DNA of 64,000 nt from Candidatus Gastranaerophilales bacterium. Lineage in GTDB: Bacteria > Cyanobacteriota > Vampirovibrionia > Gastranaerophilales > Gastranaerophilaceae. The stretch is taken from the NCBI GenBank assembly GCA_944325945.1, contig CALVBW010000027.1, forward strand, positions 1 to 64,000. The letters are read 5' to 3'. Under the pieces are notes generated by a model. It was not told where the DNA came from. It searched no databases and was given only the letters and a program-made list of their open reading frames with translations. Numbering within the stretch: position 1 is the first letter of the stretch; each line of letters begins with the position of its first letter. Below, one piece after another: positions 39,626 through 47,528 of this stretch. Position numbers and translations under genes: made by a program.

Positions 39626-40594
39626 TTAGCCGATTTCTTCTTCCATTTCAGGGCTTGGAGCTAATTCCAATCCGAAATGATGAAGTCTTTCGATTACTTC
39701 GTCAGAAGATTTTTTGCCGAAATTTTTAATATTCAACAAATCATGTTCTGATTTTTTCAACAATTCAGCCATTGAATTGATGCTTGCACGTTTCAAGCAA
39801 TTATATGCTCTGACAGACAATTCCAATTCTTCAATGGTCATTGAAGGAACGTTTGAATCTTCTTCCTGAGTTTCTTCAACGGATGCAACAGGTGAAATTA
39901 CCGGTTGACCTGTAATTGATGCGATTTGCATAAAGTGGTCAATCAAAAGATTAGCTGCCTGACTTAATGCGGTTGTAACATCAATTGAGCCGTTTGACCA
40001 GATTTCAAGAGTCAATTTATCAAAGTCAATCATATCGCCTACACGTGTATTTTCAACATTGTAGCTTACGCGTTTGATAGGCATGAATGTTGCGTCGATA
40101 GGTAATACATCAATTGATAAACCTTTTGCATCTCTCGGAACATCATTTGCAACATAACCTTTGCCGGTTTCTACGATAATATCAGCGTGGAATGAACCGC
40201 CGTCGGCTACTGTACAAATTAACCAATCCGGATTTACAACCTTAACACCTGCCGGCAATTGAATATCACTTGCAAGAACCGGTCCCGGACGATCAACATC
40301 TATTCTTAAATGTTGTGCATCTTTTGAATCGGTTTTAACAACTAAGCCTTTAAGGTTCAGCATTACATCAATAACATCTTCCAAAACACCCGGAATTGCT
40401 GTGTATTCGTGAGTAATACCTTCAATTCTTGCTGATGTTACGGCTGTACCTTCAAGACTTGATAATAATACACGTCTTAAAGAGTTACCGATTGTAGTAC
40501 CAAAGCCTCTTTCCAACGGCTCAATTACAAATTTACCGTATTGTGAACCGTCTGAGCTTGTTGTTGTATTTACGCATTTAATTTTTAATTCCAT
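39626..40594 (-). CDS. rpoA: RNA polymerase alpha subunit
   Basis: 322 residues. N-terminal assembly domain with FVIEPLERGFGTTIGNSLRR and the FDKLTLEIWSNGSI segment; an acidic linker near residue 235; C-terminal domain with LSVRAYNCLKRASINSM and LLNIKNFGKKSSDEV that binds UP elements and activators. Normal length and operon position between rpsD and rplQ. Confidence 0.98.
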   Translation of the reverse strand: MELKIKCVNTTTSSDGSQYGKFVIEPLERGFGTTIGNSLRRVLLSSLEGTAVTSARIEGITHEYTAIPGVLEDVIDVMLNLKGLVVKTDSKDAQHLRIDVDRPGPVLASDIQLPAGVKVVNPDWLICTVADGGSFHADIIVETGKGYVANDVPRDAKGLSIDVLPIDATFMPIKRVSYNVENTRVGDMIDFDKLTLEIWSNGSIDVTTALSQAANLLIDHFMQIASITGQPVISPVASVEETQEEDSNVPSMTIEELELSVRAYNCLKRASINSMAELLKKSEHDLLNIKNFGKKSSDEVIERLHHFGLELAPSPEMEEEIG

Positions 40595-40661
40595 TTGTTT
40601 TCTCCTAGTTTTATAATAACTATTGATTTTTCTATTTTAAATTCTAGGCTGTTTGCCCGGA

Positions 40662-41264
40662 CTATTTAGAATAATATTCAATTACCAAATGTTCTTTGAT
40701 TTCAGGATCAAGTTCTTCTCTTTCCGGAATTCTGTCAAAAGTAATTTTCAAAGCATCTTTGTCAATTGTCATCCATGCGGGTGCACAAGCCAAATCAATT
40801 GATTCCAATACATTTTTCAAGTATTCTGAACTTCTTGATTTAACTGTTACAACGTCACCGGGTTTTACCAGATATGACGGGATGTCTACTTTTTTACCGT
40901 TTACAAGAACGTGACCGTGGTTTACGATTTGTCTTGTTTGCTTACGTGTTACGCCAAAACCTGCTCTGAACAAGATATTATCCAATCTTGATTCCAAAAG
41001 CTGTAACAAAATTGTACCTGTTACGCCTTTTCTTCTTGCAGCTTCTGAGTAGTATCTTGCAGATTGTTTTTCGCTTACCAGATATGTAAGTCTGATTGTT
41101 TGTTTTTCATTTCAGTGAATTGCATATTCAGAAAGTTTTTTTCTGACTGCGCCGTGCTGACCTGAAGCACTTTGTCTCATAGAAGAAGTTAATTTTCTAT
41201 TAGACAAATCTTTTACACCGTAGTTACGGAATAATTTATTTGTAGGTCCTTTGTATCTTGCCAT
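40662..41264 (-). pseudogene. rpsD: 30S ribosomal protein S4, interrupted by an in-frame TGA
   Basis: Primary 16S rRNA-binding protein. The start is ATG 41264 with AAGGAG five bases upstream; MARYKGPTNKLFRNYGVKDL follows, then KKLSEYAIH, then TGA at 41112-41114 (codon 51), then NEKQTIRLTYLVSEKQ and the rest of S4 to IEYYSK in the same frame. Total length 200 residues is normal. Homologues have a Leu or similar residue where the TGA sits, and TTA to TGA is one base change. rpsD is single and essential in bacteria, so a sequencing or assembly error, a strain mutation with readthrough, or a second copy elsewhere are the options. TGA is otherwise a stop here. Confidence 0.9.
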
Positions 41265-41350
41265 TTTTTCTCCTTTACTTTTGCGGGGCATCTATGGTTT
41301 GCTTGTTGGCTTTAAGCAAGCCCCCGCGGTTTTATACTAATAATTATGCG

Positions 41351-41737
41351 TTATACGCGTCTTTTCTTCGGCGGTCTGCAGCCATTGTGCGGGATAGGAG
41401 TTACGTCTTTAATAAGAGTAATTTCCAAACCTGCGGCTTGAATAGCTCTGATAGCTGTTTCACGACCTGAACCGGGTCCTTTGATGTAAACTTCAACTTT
41501 TTTCATACCCTGGTCTATAGATTTTTTAGCAACAAGTTCAGCTGCTGATTGAGCTGCAAAAGGTGTTCCTTTTCTTGCGCCTTTAAAACCCGTAGCTCCT
41601 GCTGTTGCCCATGCAATAGCATTACCCTGGGTGTCTGTTGAAGTTACGATTGTATTGTTGAAAGTTGACTGTATGTGTACAACTCCCTGCAATACGTTTT
41701 TCTTTTCTTTTTTCTTTGTTTTTACTGGTCTTGCCAT
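41351..41737 (-). CDS. rpsK: 30S ribosomal protein S11
   Basis: 128 residues; [40 protein letters not shown] and the C-terminal [18 protein letters not shown] are diagnostic. Part of the small-subunit platform near the mRNA exit. The 77-base gap to rpsM holds an 8-base tandem repeat. Confidence 0.98.
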   Translation of the reverse strand: MARPVKTKKKEKKNVLQGVVHIQSTFNNTIVTSTDTQGNAIAWATAGATGFKGARKGTPFAAQSAAELVAKKSIDQGMKKVEVYIKGPGSGRETAIRAIQAAGLEITLIKDVTPIPHNGCRPPKKRRV

Positions 41738-41775
41738 TTCTAGTTATCCTTTACTTTTTATCTTTCTTTTTATTA

Positions 41776-41813
41776 AGTTACTAGGTTACTAAGTTACTAA
41801 GGCACTAAGTAGC
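41776..41813. repeat. 8-bp tandem repeat between rpsM and rpsK
   Basis: Units AGTTACTA, GGTTACTA, AGTTACTA, AGGCACTA and a partial AGTAGC. The complementary units (TTAGTGCC, TTAGTAAC) recur at 50204-50235 in the prepilin 3 leader. Confidence 0.8.
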
Positions 41814-41814
41814 G

Positions 41815-42180
41815 CTATTTCTTTTTCGCAACTGCGCCGTTTTTCTTGCCGCGGCGTGTTCTTGCGTTAGTTTTTGTTCTCTGGCCTCTTACAGGAAGGT
41901 TACGTTTGTGACGCAAGCCTCTGTATGAACCGATTTCTTGAAGACGTTTGATGTGCATTGTTACTTCACGTCTCAAGTCACCTTCTATATGGTAGTTTGC
42001 TAATTCATTACGAAGATTTTTAATATCTTCTTCCGTTAAATCATCTGTTCTTAAATCAGGTGATATTTTAGTAGCTTCAAGAATTTTTGCACTTCTTGTT
42101 GGTCCTATACCGTAAATATAGGTTAATGCTACTATCATTCTTTTGTTACGAGGTAAATCTACCCCTGCTAGTCTTGCCAT
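41815..42180 (-). CDS. rpsM: 30S ribosomal protein S13
   Basis: 121 residues; [34 protein letters not shown] and the basic tail [16 protein letters not shown] are typical. Small-subunit head protein contacting 23S rRNA and P-site tRNA. Preceded by a 212-base spacer from rpmJ that is unusual for this operon. Confidence 0.98.
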   Translation of the reverse strand: MARLAGVDLPRNKRMIVALTYIYGIGPTRSAKILEATKISPDLRTDDLTEEDIKNLRNELANYHIEGDLRREVTMHIKRLQEIGSYRGLRHKRNLPVRGQRTKTNARTRRGKKNGAVAKKK

Positions 42181-42392
42181 TTATTTTTCTCCTTTTCTTG
42201 GCTTTTGGCGAAATTCGGGATTTCAATTCGGGCTTAATTCTAATCAAACCGTCATCCTGTTCCGCCCCTGTTGTTAGATTTTTTTGGGTAAGAGGCTTAA
42301 ATACTTCCTCTCCACCTGCTGATGCCCGCAGGTTCGGCTTCTGTTCAAAGCAAATAGGAAATTTTATGCGCCGGGCACAAATAAATTCCCGC
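42181..42392 (-). other. Unusually long spacer between rpmJ and rpsM
   Basis: No gene seen. Contains GTCATCCTG (similar to the dispersed repeat ends), a CCTGC/GCAGG hairpin near 42318-42335 and a GCCGGG/TCCCGC inverted pair just after the rpmJ stop. The rest of the operon is tightly packed, so this may be an inserted repeat or an RNA element. Confidence 0.4.
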
Positions 42393-42506
42393 TTAGCCCT
42401 GTCTTTGTTTGTGTTTCGGATTTTCACAGATAACTGCGATTCTTCCTTTTCTTTTAATACATTTGCATTTATCGCAAATTTTTTTTACTGATGATCTTAC
42501 TTTCAT
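42393..42506 (-). CDS. rpmJ: 50S ribosomal protein L36
   Basis: 37-residue zinc-ribbon ribosomal protein. Translation starts [20 protein letters not shown] and ends [10 protein letters not shown]36 normally has the C..C....C....H zinc set, and here CDKCKC, VIC and KH provide it. AAAGGA lies about eight bases upstream. Position between infA and rpsM is the standard one. Confidence 0.95.
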   Translation of the reverse strand: MKVRSSVKKICDKCKCIKRKGRIAVICENPKHKQRQG

Positions 42507-42542
42507 TTTGTTTTCCTTTATATTTATATTTGTGAGATGTTT

Positions 42543-42758
42543 TTATTTTAATCTGAAGGTAATTCTGCCTCTGGATAAATCATACGGGGTCATTTCAACT
42601 TTTACTCTGTCGCCCGGAAGAATTCTTATAAAATTCTTTCTGATTTTCCCTGAAATATGTGCCAGAATTTCATGATCGTTTTCAAGTTTTACCCTGAACA
42701 TGGCATTCGGCATTGCTTCAAGTATTGTACCTTCTAGTTCTATTACGTCTTTTGACAT
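42543..42758 (-). CDS. infA: Translation initiation factor IF-1
   Basis: 71-residue OB-fold protein; [20 protein letters not shown] and [19 protein letters not shown] are diagnostic. ATG 42758 has GAGG upstream; the frame is open 16 codons further but not conserved. First gene of the operon that runs to rpsI. Confidence 0.97.
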   Translation of the reverse strand: MSKDVIELEGTILEAMPNAMFRVKLENDHEILAHISGKIRKNFIRILPGDRVKVEMTPYDLSRGRITFRLK

Positions 42759-42853
42759 ATTTTCCTCATTATTTCGACTGTGATTTTGGGCATAGTAAAC
42801 CCACATAAAAAATTATATTTGCAAAATATTTGTTTGCAAGCAGTATTATTGAA

Positions 42854-42865
42854 TTTGCATGCAAA
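42854..42865. promoter_or_regulatory. 12-bp palindrome upstream of the infA operon
   Basis: TTTGCATGCAAA about 100 bases before infA, with a half-similar TTTGCAAGCA nearby at about 42832. Could be an operator; AT-rich context lowers confidence. Confidence 0.3.
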
Positions 42866-42928
42866 AATCATCCGCGAAATTTATTTTGTTTTTTTAATAA
42901 TGGCACTCTTTCAATAAAATTAACCAAT

Positions 42929-42966
42929 TAAAAAAGTCGGATTTTAAAGAACTTTCCGACTTTTTG
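42929..42966 (-). terminator. Terminator of prepilin gene 2
   Basis: AAAAAGTCGGA / TCCGACTTTTT stem, 12-base loop, T-run on the minus strand, 45 bases after the 43012 stop. Confidence 0.8.
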
Positions 42967-43011
42967 TAAATTTTTCTTAATATTTTTAATTATTTTATTT
43001 TTAATTAAACA

Positions 43012-43674
43012 TTAATAATCCATTTTCCAACCGTCCAACATGATTTTATCAAAACATGCGCCACGGTATCCGGCTTGGTCAGCCCAAGCCTCACAGGACC
43101 AATCTTCGTTACCAACATTATAAGAATTACCCACCACGCCATCGGAATAAATATCAAAATTAAATAAATCTCTACCATTAGTATTTGGACCTGCTTTACC
43201 ATTCAAATCAAATACAAGACGAATATAACCATGGTAAATATATCCATCATCTGCATCAACATCAGATACACAAACAGGAAAACCATAAGAAAGTTTAAGA
43301 CATCTTGTATCATCACTAAACATTGCATCAATTGCAACACTTTCCGAACCGTCCAACGAACTGTATGAAGCCCCGAAGCATTCAGCCGGCGTACACTCAT
43401 CACTAACTTTTAAATATTTTTTTAGAAATGAAATAGCACCGTCAATATCTTCATAGGCATATGTATAATCTAAAGTATCAACTCTTTCATCAGCCAATGC
43501 AGCCACAGCCGCATTAGATACATCATTATAAAGTTTCTGCATTTGTGTAATTCTTACTTTTGTCTGATGGTTCGTAAGCACTGTAGGTATGGTCATTGCA
43601 GAAATTACACCGATTATACCAAGTGTTATTAAGACTTCTGCCAAAGTGAATCCGAATTTAAAAGTTTTTTTCAT
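43012..43674 (-). CDS. Type IV prepilin-like protein 2
   Basis: 220-residue prepilin-type protein with a normal eight-residue leader MKKTFKFG, then FTLAEVLITLGIIGVISAMT. The globular part has paired Cys, and VFDLNGKAGPNTNGRDLFNF fits the D.NG...PN..G.D.F motif shared by the four prepilins here. GAGGGAGAA upstream is the ribosome site. Unlike genes 3 and 4 it has no homopolymer tract or repeat in the leader. Own terminator; monocistronic. Confidence 0.88.
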   Translation of the reverse strand: MKKTFKFGFTLAEVLITLGIIGVISAMTIPTVLTNHQTKVRITQMQKLYNDVSNAAVAALADERVDTLDYTYAYEDIDGAISFLKKYLKVSDECTPAECFGASYSSLDGSESVAIDAMFSDDTRCLKLSYGFPVCVSDVDADDGYIYHGYIRLVFDLNGKAGPNTNGRDLFNFDIYSDGVVGNSYNVGNEDWSCEAWADQAGYRGACFDKIMLDGWKMDY

Positions 43675-43705
43675 ATATTCTCCCTCTATTTATTAAAAAT
43701 TATAT

Positions 43706-43817
43706 CGTGTTTACAAATATTTTGCAACAACAGAAAAAATATTACGTAATGTTAAATTTATGATTTTTTCTGAAATCAAGCGGGAATAAAATACTTATAT
43801 AATATAAGAGAGTATAA
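43706..43817 (+). promoter_or_regulatory. Shared upstream motif and promoter-like box of the 43833 gene
   Basis: GTGTTTACAAATATTTTGCA about 105-125 bases upstream, and AAAATACTTATATAATATAA followed by GAGAG about 25-45 bases upstream. The second block closely resembles those of the 6796 and 27131 genes. Confidence 0.45.
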
Positions 43818-43832
43818 AATCGGAGTGTAAAT

Positions 43833-44201
43833 ATGGCTGACAGGATTAACAGTATAGAAGATTTGGAACAATTAAAAGCGGCTGCGGCTGCTCAAGGGAC
43901 AACTGTTCCGAACTATAACGAATGGAGCCAGATTTTAAGCGATCTTGAAGAAGCCGGTATACAATCTACCGGATCATTTTCCGGAGATAAAGCTTTAAGA
44001 GATGAAATTCAAAGAACAGTAGAACAATATATTGAACAGACAAAAATCGAACAAACACAGCAGCAACAGCAAACACAAAGTGAACAACCTCAAAAAATAT
44101 CACAAACCGATAACGAACAGGCAATAAAAGCTACTGTTGCAAATGCCGTAAGTTCAAGTATTATGGCTGATTATATGAAGTATTATCATATGTTAATGTA
44201 A
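43833..44201 (+). CDS. Small Gln-rich lineage-specific protein
   Basis: Unrecognised 122-residue protein starting MADRINSIEDLEQLKAAAAA. A helical N-terminal half, then a Gln-rich linker (TQQQQQTQSEQPQ, about residues 75-90), then a short helical end YMKYYHMLM. No signal peptide. CGGAG about seven bases upstream is the ribosome site. Its end overlaps the convergent lepB stop by nine bases. Shares the promoter box with two other unknown genes. Confidence 0.65.
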   Translation: MADRINSIEDLEQLKAAAAAQGTTVPNYNEWSQILSDLEEAGIQSTGSFSGDKALRDEIQRTVEQYIEQTKIEQTQQQQQTQSEQPQKISQTDNEQAIKATVANAVSSSIMADYMKYYHMLM

Positions 44202-44825
44202 TACTTTTACTCTTGTAAACGGCCAGAACAAAAATACTGCTTTTCCCACAAAACGATCTTTCGGGAGGGTGCCCCAATAGCGGCTATCCTGCGAATTTCC
44301 GCGGTTATCCCCCATCATAAAGTATTCGCCCTCAGGAATTATAAAAGGTCCGCAGTACATAGCCTTTGTGCAAGGTGGATAATCATAAACACTTCTTACA
44401 TAAGGCTCATCCAGCGGTTTATCATTTATATAAACCGTACTTTTGCCGTCATTATCCTGTTTAACCTCAAATTTATCTCCGGGCATTCCTATTACGCGCT
44501 TAATATAAGCTATATCTCTACAGAAAAAACCGGTCAATCTTGAAAATAACTTCCACGGGGTATTTTTCAGTTCTGTAAACGGAGGATAAAATACCATTAT
44601 GTCTCCCCGTTCAGGCGTTTTATAAAATCTTGAAAATCTTTCTACAAAAATTCTGTCACCCTCCACAAGCGTCGGTTTCATGGAACCTGACGGAATCCAA
44701 CGGATTTCTCCTATAAAAAATCTTATTATTATCACCATTACAACAACAAATACAATAGTATCAACCGTTTCTTTTATTGCCGGCTGATTTTTTTTATACC
44801 ACGCTTTTATTTGTTCCTTAAACAT
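44193..44825 (-). CDS. lepB: Signal peptidase I
   Basis: Membrane-bound serine protease that removes Sec signal peptides. 210 residues: one membrane anchor (about residues 20-40), catalytic Ser in WIPSGSMKPTL, general-base Lys in IAYIKRVIGMPGD, and GDNRGNSQDSR. Overlaps the polyprenyl synthase gene by eight bases. The start codon ATG 44825 follows a weak site within the upstream gene. Confidence 0.95.
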   Translation of the reverse strand: MFKEQIKAWYKKNQPAIKETVDTIVFVVVMVIIIRFFIGEIRWIPSGSMKPTLVEGDRIFVERFSRFYKTPERGDIMVFYPPFTELKNTPWKLFSRLTGFFCRDIAYIKRVIGMPGDKFEVKQDNDGKSTVYINDKPLDEPYVRSVYDYPPCTKAMYCGPFIIPEGEYFMMGDNRGNSQDSRYWGTLPKDRFVGKAVFLFWPFTRVKVLH

Positions 44826-45678
44826 CCTCTAACAACTCCAAAAGCTCTATTAATGATGCTTTATATATACTTTCCTCAAAATCTTGAATACATTGCTTTG
44901 CACAATTGACATAATTATTCAACAAATCTTTTGTTTTTTCAATACCTTCATCAAGATTATCCGACAATATCAGAGGTGCATTATAAATTCCTTCTTCCAG
45001 ATCGCTTGCATTTTTTGTGGCATCGGAATTTTTTACATTAATCAAATCATCCCTTATTTGAAAAGCAAGCCCGAAATCTGATGCAAATTCCAGAGCCGTC
45101 TCATCAATTTCGTGCTCGGCAAGAATAAATGCAGCTTTCAATGCAGCTTCAAATAAAGCACCCGTTTTTTGTGATGATTTTTCTATATAATCTTCAATAC
45201 TTATTTTTTTAAATCTATTAAAATACTGATTAACTTCACCAAGACACATTGTTTTTACAGTATCCGCCAATAATTCAATAACAGACAGTGACCCGATTTT
45301 TACGAGCTTTTTCAATGCTACACCCAGAAGATAATCGCCTGAAATTACGGCAAGCTGGTTATCAAATTTATCATTTAAAGTCGCAATACCGCGCCGCAGT
45401 TTGCTCTCATCAATAACATCGTCATGAATTAACGATACGTTATGAATAAGTTCAATTGCTGCCATAAGTTCATAATGCACCGGTAAAAGATAAATCTTTG
45501 ATGCCCTTAAATATAATATAGTCATCAGAGACCTTATTCTTTTTGAAGGTGCATTTAAAAAGCCATCAATCGCCCTGTCCAGCTCCGGATTTAAATCCGG
45601 ATTGAATGCCAGATTCTTATTTACTCTCTCTATATCCGCTTTTACAATATTACAAATTTTTTGATATTGTTCATCCAT
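44818..45678 (-). CDS. trans-Polyprenyl diphosphate synthase
   Basis: 286-residue all-helical isoprenoid chain-elongating enzyme. First Asp-rich motif SLIHDDVIDES is intact. The second, FQIRDDLINVKNSD, has Asn in place of the third Asp of DDxxD. Length is shorter than typical long-chain synthases (about 320). Likely makes a quinone side chain or a similar prenyl diphosphate; the product length is not predictable here. Operon with lepB. Confidence 0.85.
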   Translation of the reverse strand: MDEQYQKICNIVKADIERVNKNLAFNPDLNPELDRAIDGFLNAPSKRIRSLMTILYLRASKIYLLPVHYELMAAIELIHNVSLIHDDVIDESKLRRGIATLNDKFDNQLAVISGDYLLGVALKKLVKIGSLSVIELLADTVKTMCLGEVNQYFNRFKKISIEDYIEKSSQKTGALFEAALKAAFILAEHEIDETALEFASDFGLAFQIRDDLINVKNSDATKNASDLEEGIYNAPLILSDNLDEGIEKTKDLLNNYVNCAKQCIQDFEESIYKASLIELLELLEDV

Positions 45679-45847
45679 AATTTTATAATATCAAAAAAAG
45701 TTATTTAGGCAATAAAACATCAAAATTTCGGTCAATCGGGTAAATACGTATGAATACAACAACATATTTAATTTTATCAAATTTATTCGGAATAATCTTG
45801 AAGTCCTGTGTATTCTGTGTTAAAATCCGTTTACAGGAGAGTGACTT

Positions 45848-46594
45848 TTGAAAAAAAATATATTTAATACATTTCTATCAAAAATTGACAATTTCCCGCT
45901 GTGGATTAAACAGATAATTTTTTTAAAATTATCTGATGATATAAAATCACACGTTTGTGAAAAATTTTTGAAAGAAAATTCAGAAGATATATTTTCGCTA
46001 TATAAACCCACACTCACCTTTAAAGGAAGTGAAGAATTAAAAAACAAATCGTGCGGACTGGATTTAAATATTTATAATTTTTTAGAATATTGCGAAAATA
46101 ATTCAAACATTCTCGAAATTTCTTTGAATACATTTTTATCAATGGAAGAAGTCGCGAAATATTTTATTTTCTGCATTGAACAGGGCTATATTGAACAGCC
46201 TGAAAATATTGAAATTCAAGCAATGGCAGGTTTTATAGCAGGTAAATTCAGAACGGGCGAATATTTCCGTCAAAAAGGAGCAATAACGGATGAACAGCTG
46301 GAAAAAGCCGTTCATATAAGTGCAAAATCGCAAAAAAAATTCGCCGAAATTCTTGTGGATTTAGGTTTCATAACTCAGGATGACGTTTCTGCAATGCTCA
46401 CAATTAAAGAAGAAGCTAAAAAACGATTTATCCTTGATTATAATACTGTTCCGCAGGGGAAAAACGAATTTTGTGATAAAGAAGAAATGTATAAAAAGGA
46501 AATTACCGATTTAAAAACTGAAAATGAAAAACTAAAAAAACAAATTTCTCAATTACTGGAAATAATAAGAAAAGATGACAGAGACCTATCCTGA
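45848..46594 (+). CDS. Standalone protein with PilB/GspE N-terminal-like domain
   Basis: 248 residues. Residues about 137-195 (GEYFRQKGAITDEQLEKAVH ... FAEILVDLGFITQDDVSAML) resemble the T2SSE_N/MshEN module found at the N-terminus of type IV pilus ATPases, which can bind c-di-GMP. No ATPase domain follows; instead there is a C-terminal coiled coil. Start is TTG at 45848, eight bases after AGGAG. It overlaps the asparaginase gene by 20 bases. A regulatory role linked to pili is conceivable given the prepilins nearby, but unproven. Confidence 0.55.
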   Translation: MKKNIFNTFLSKIDNFPLWIKQIIFLKLSDDIKSHVCEKFLKENSEDIFSLYKPTLTFKGSEELKNKSCGLDLNIYNFLEYCENNSNILEISLNTFLSMEEVAKYFIFCIEQGYIEQPENIEIQAMAGFIAGKFRTGEYFRQKGAITDEQLEKAVHISAKSQKKFAEILVDLGFITQDDVSAMLTIKEEAKKRFILDYNTVPQGKNEFCDKEEMYKKEITDLKTENEKLKKQISQLLEIIRKDDRDLS

Positions 46595-47528
46595 AAAATT
46601 AGTAAAATACATACGTGACGGACTTGTTGAACAGGAGCACTTCGGTTTTGTTGTTTTATGCAACAGAGAAAAAATAATAGGCACAACCGGAGAAACAAAC
46701 AACTGTCCGTTTTATTTAAGATCCTGCGCAAAACCTTTACAGGCAAGCCTTTTAATAGATTTTGGCATGGACAAATTTTTCAATATGACTGAAGACGAAA
46801 TTGCGCTCTGCTGTGCATCCCACGCAGGAGAAGAAATTCATACCGAAACAGCACAAGGACTTTTAAAAAAAATAGGACTTGAGCCGAACACATTAAAATG
46901 CGGTCTGCATAAACCTTTATCAAAGACAGAACAAAAAAAAATGTTACTTAATGGCGAACTTGAAAATGTTTTCCACAACAATTGTTCAGGAAAACACATA
47001 ATGATGCTGGGATTATGCGTAATGAACGGCTGGGATATATTGACTTATGACGATATAAATCACCCTTTACAAAAACTTATTAAACAAAAAATTTATGAAT
47101 TATGCGAAATTAAACAAAATTACCCCGTAACATCTGACGGATGCGGTGTCCCAATTCACTCAATGCCGCTTTTTAATATGGTGAAAGGCTACCTGAATCT
47201 TTTCTGTAATCCGGTTTATGAAAAGCTAACACACGCTTTTCTAAATAAACCCTACATCATTGGCGGCGAGGACAGAACCGACACAAAAATTATTGAAAAT
47301 TCAAAAAATATAATTGCAAAAGTCGGAGCCGGCGGACTTTGTATTGTAGTAAATACGGAAAAAGAAGAAGGTTTTGCCGTAAAAATCTGCGACAGCGATA
47401 TGAAAGCACGGGAAATTGTTGTTATTGACACGTTAAAAAATCTTCGCTGGGCTGAAAATATACCTTTTGACAGAACAATCAAAACAATTCATGGCAAAGT
47501 CGTCGGTGAAATAATTACTAAACTCTAA
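46575..47528 (+). CDS. L-asparaginase, ReAV/thermolabile type (Asparaginase_II)
   Basis: 317-residue amidohydrolase converting asparagine to aspartate and ammonia; unrelated to the classical bacterial type I/II fold. Family motifs: YLRSCAKPLQA, CCASHAGEEIHT, NNCSGKHIMML, TSDGCGVPIHS. The zinc-binding Cys/Lys set of Rhizobium etli ReAV is represented by the GCGVP and RSCAKP segments. No signal peptide, so cytoplasmic. Starts within the preceding gene, 20 bases before its stop, so probably coupled. Confidence 0.88.
   Translation: MTETYPEKLVKYIRDGLVEQEHFGFVVLCNREKIIGTTGETNNCPFYLRSCAKPLQASLLIDFGMDKFFNMTEDEIALCCASHAGEEIHTETAQGLLKKIGLEPNTLKCGLHKPLSKTEQKKMLLNGELENVFHNNCSGKHIMMLGLCVMNGWDILTYDDINHPLQKLIKQKIYELCEIKQNYPVTSDGCGVPIHSMPLFNMVKGYLNLFCNPVYEKLTHAFLNKPYIIGGEDRTDTKIIENSKNIIAKVGAGGLCIVVNTEKEEGFAVKICDSDMKAREIVVIDTLKNLRWAENIPFDRTIKTIHGKVVGEIITKL

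Noticed and set aside
40662-41009. Shorter S4 reading from a TTG at 41009
   Set aside because: Conserved S4 sequence continues upstream in the same frame to ATG 41264 with a strong ribosome site; the break is one TGA codon.
41112-41114. TGA recoded as an amino acid (alternative genetic code)
   Set aside because: TGA ends ligA, the DAACS transporter gene, the 45848 gene and others at expected lengths, so it is a normal stop here.
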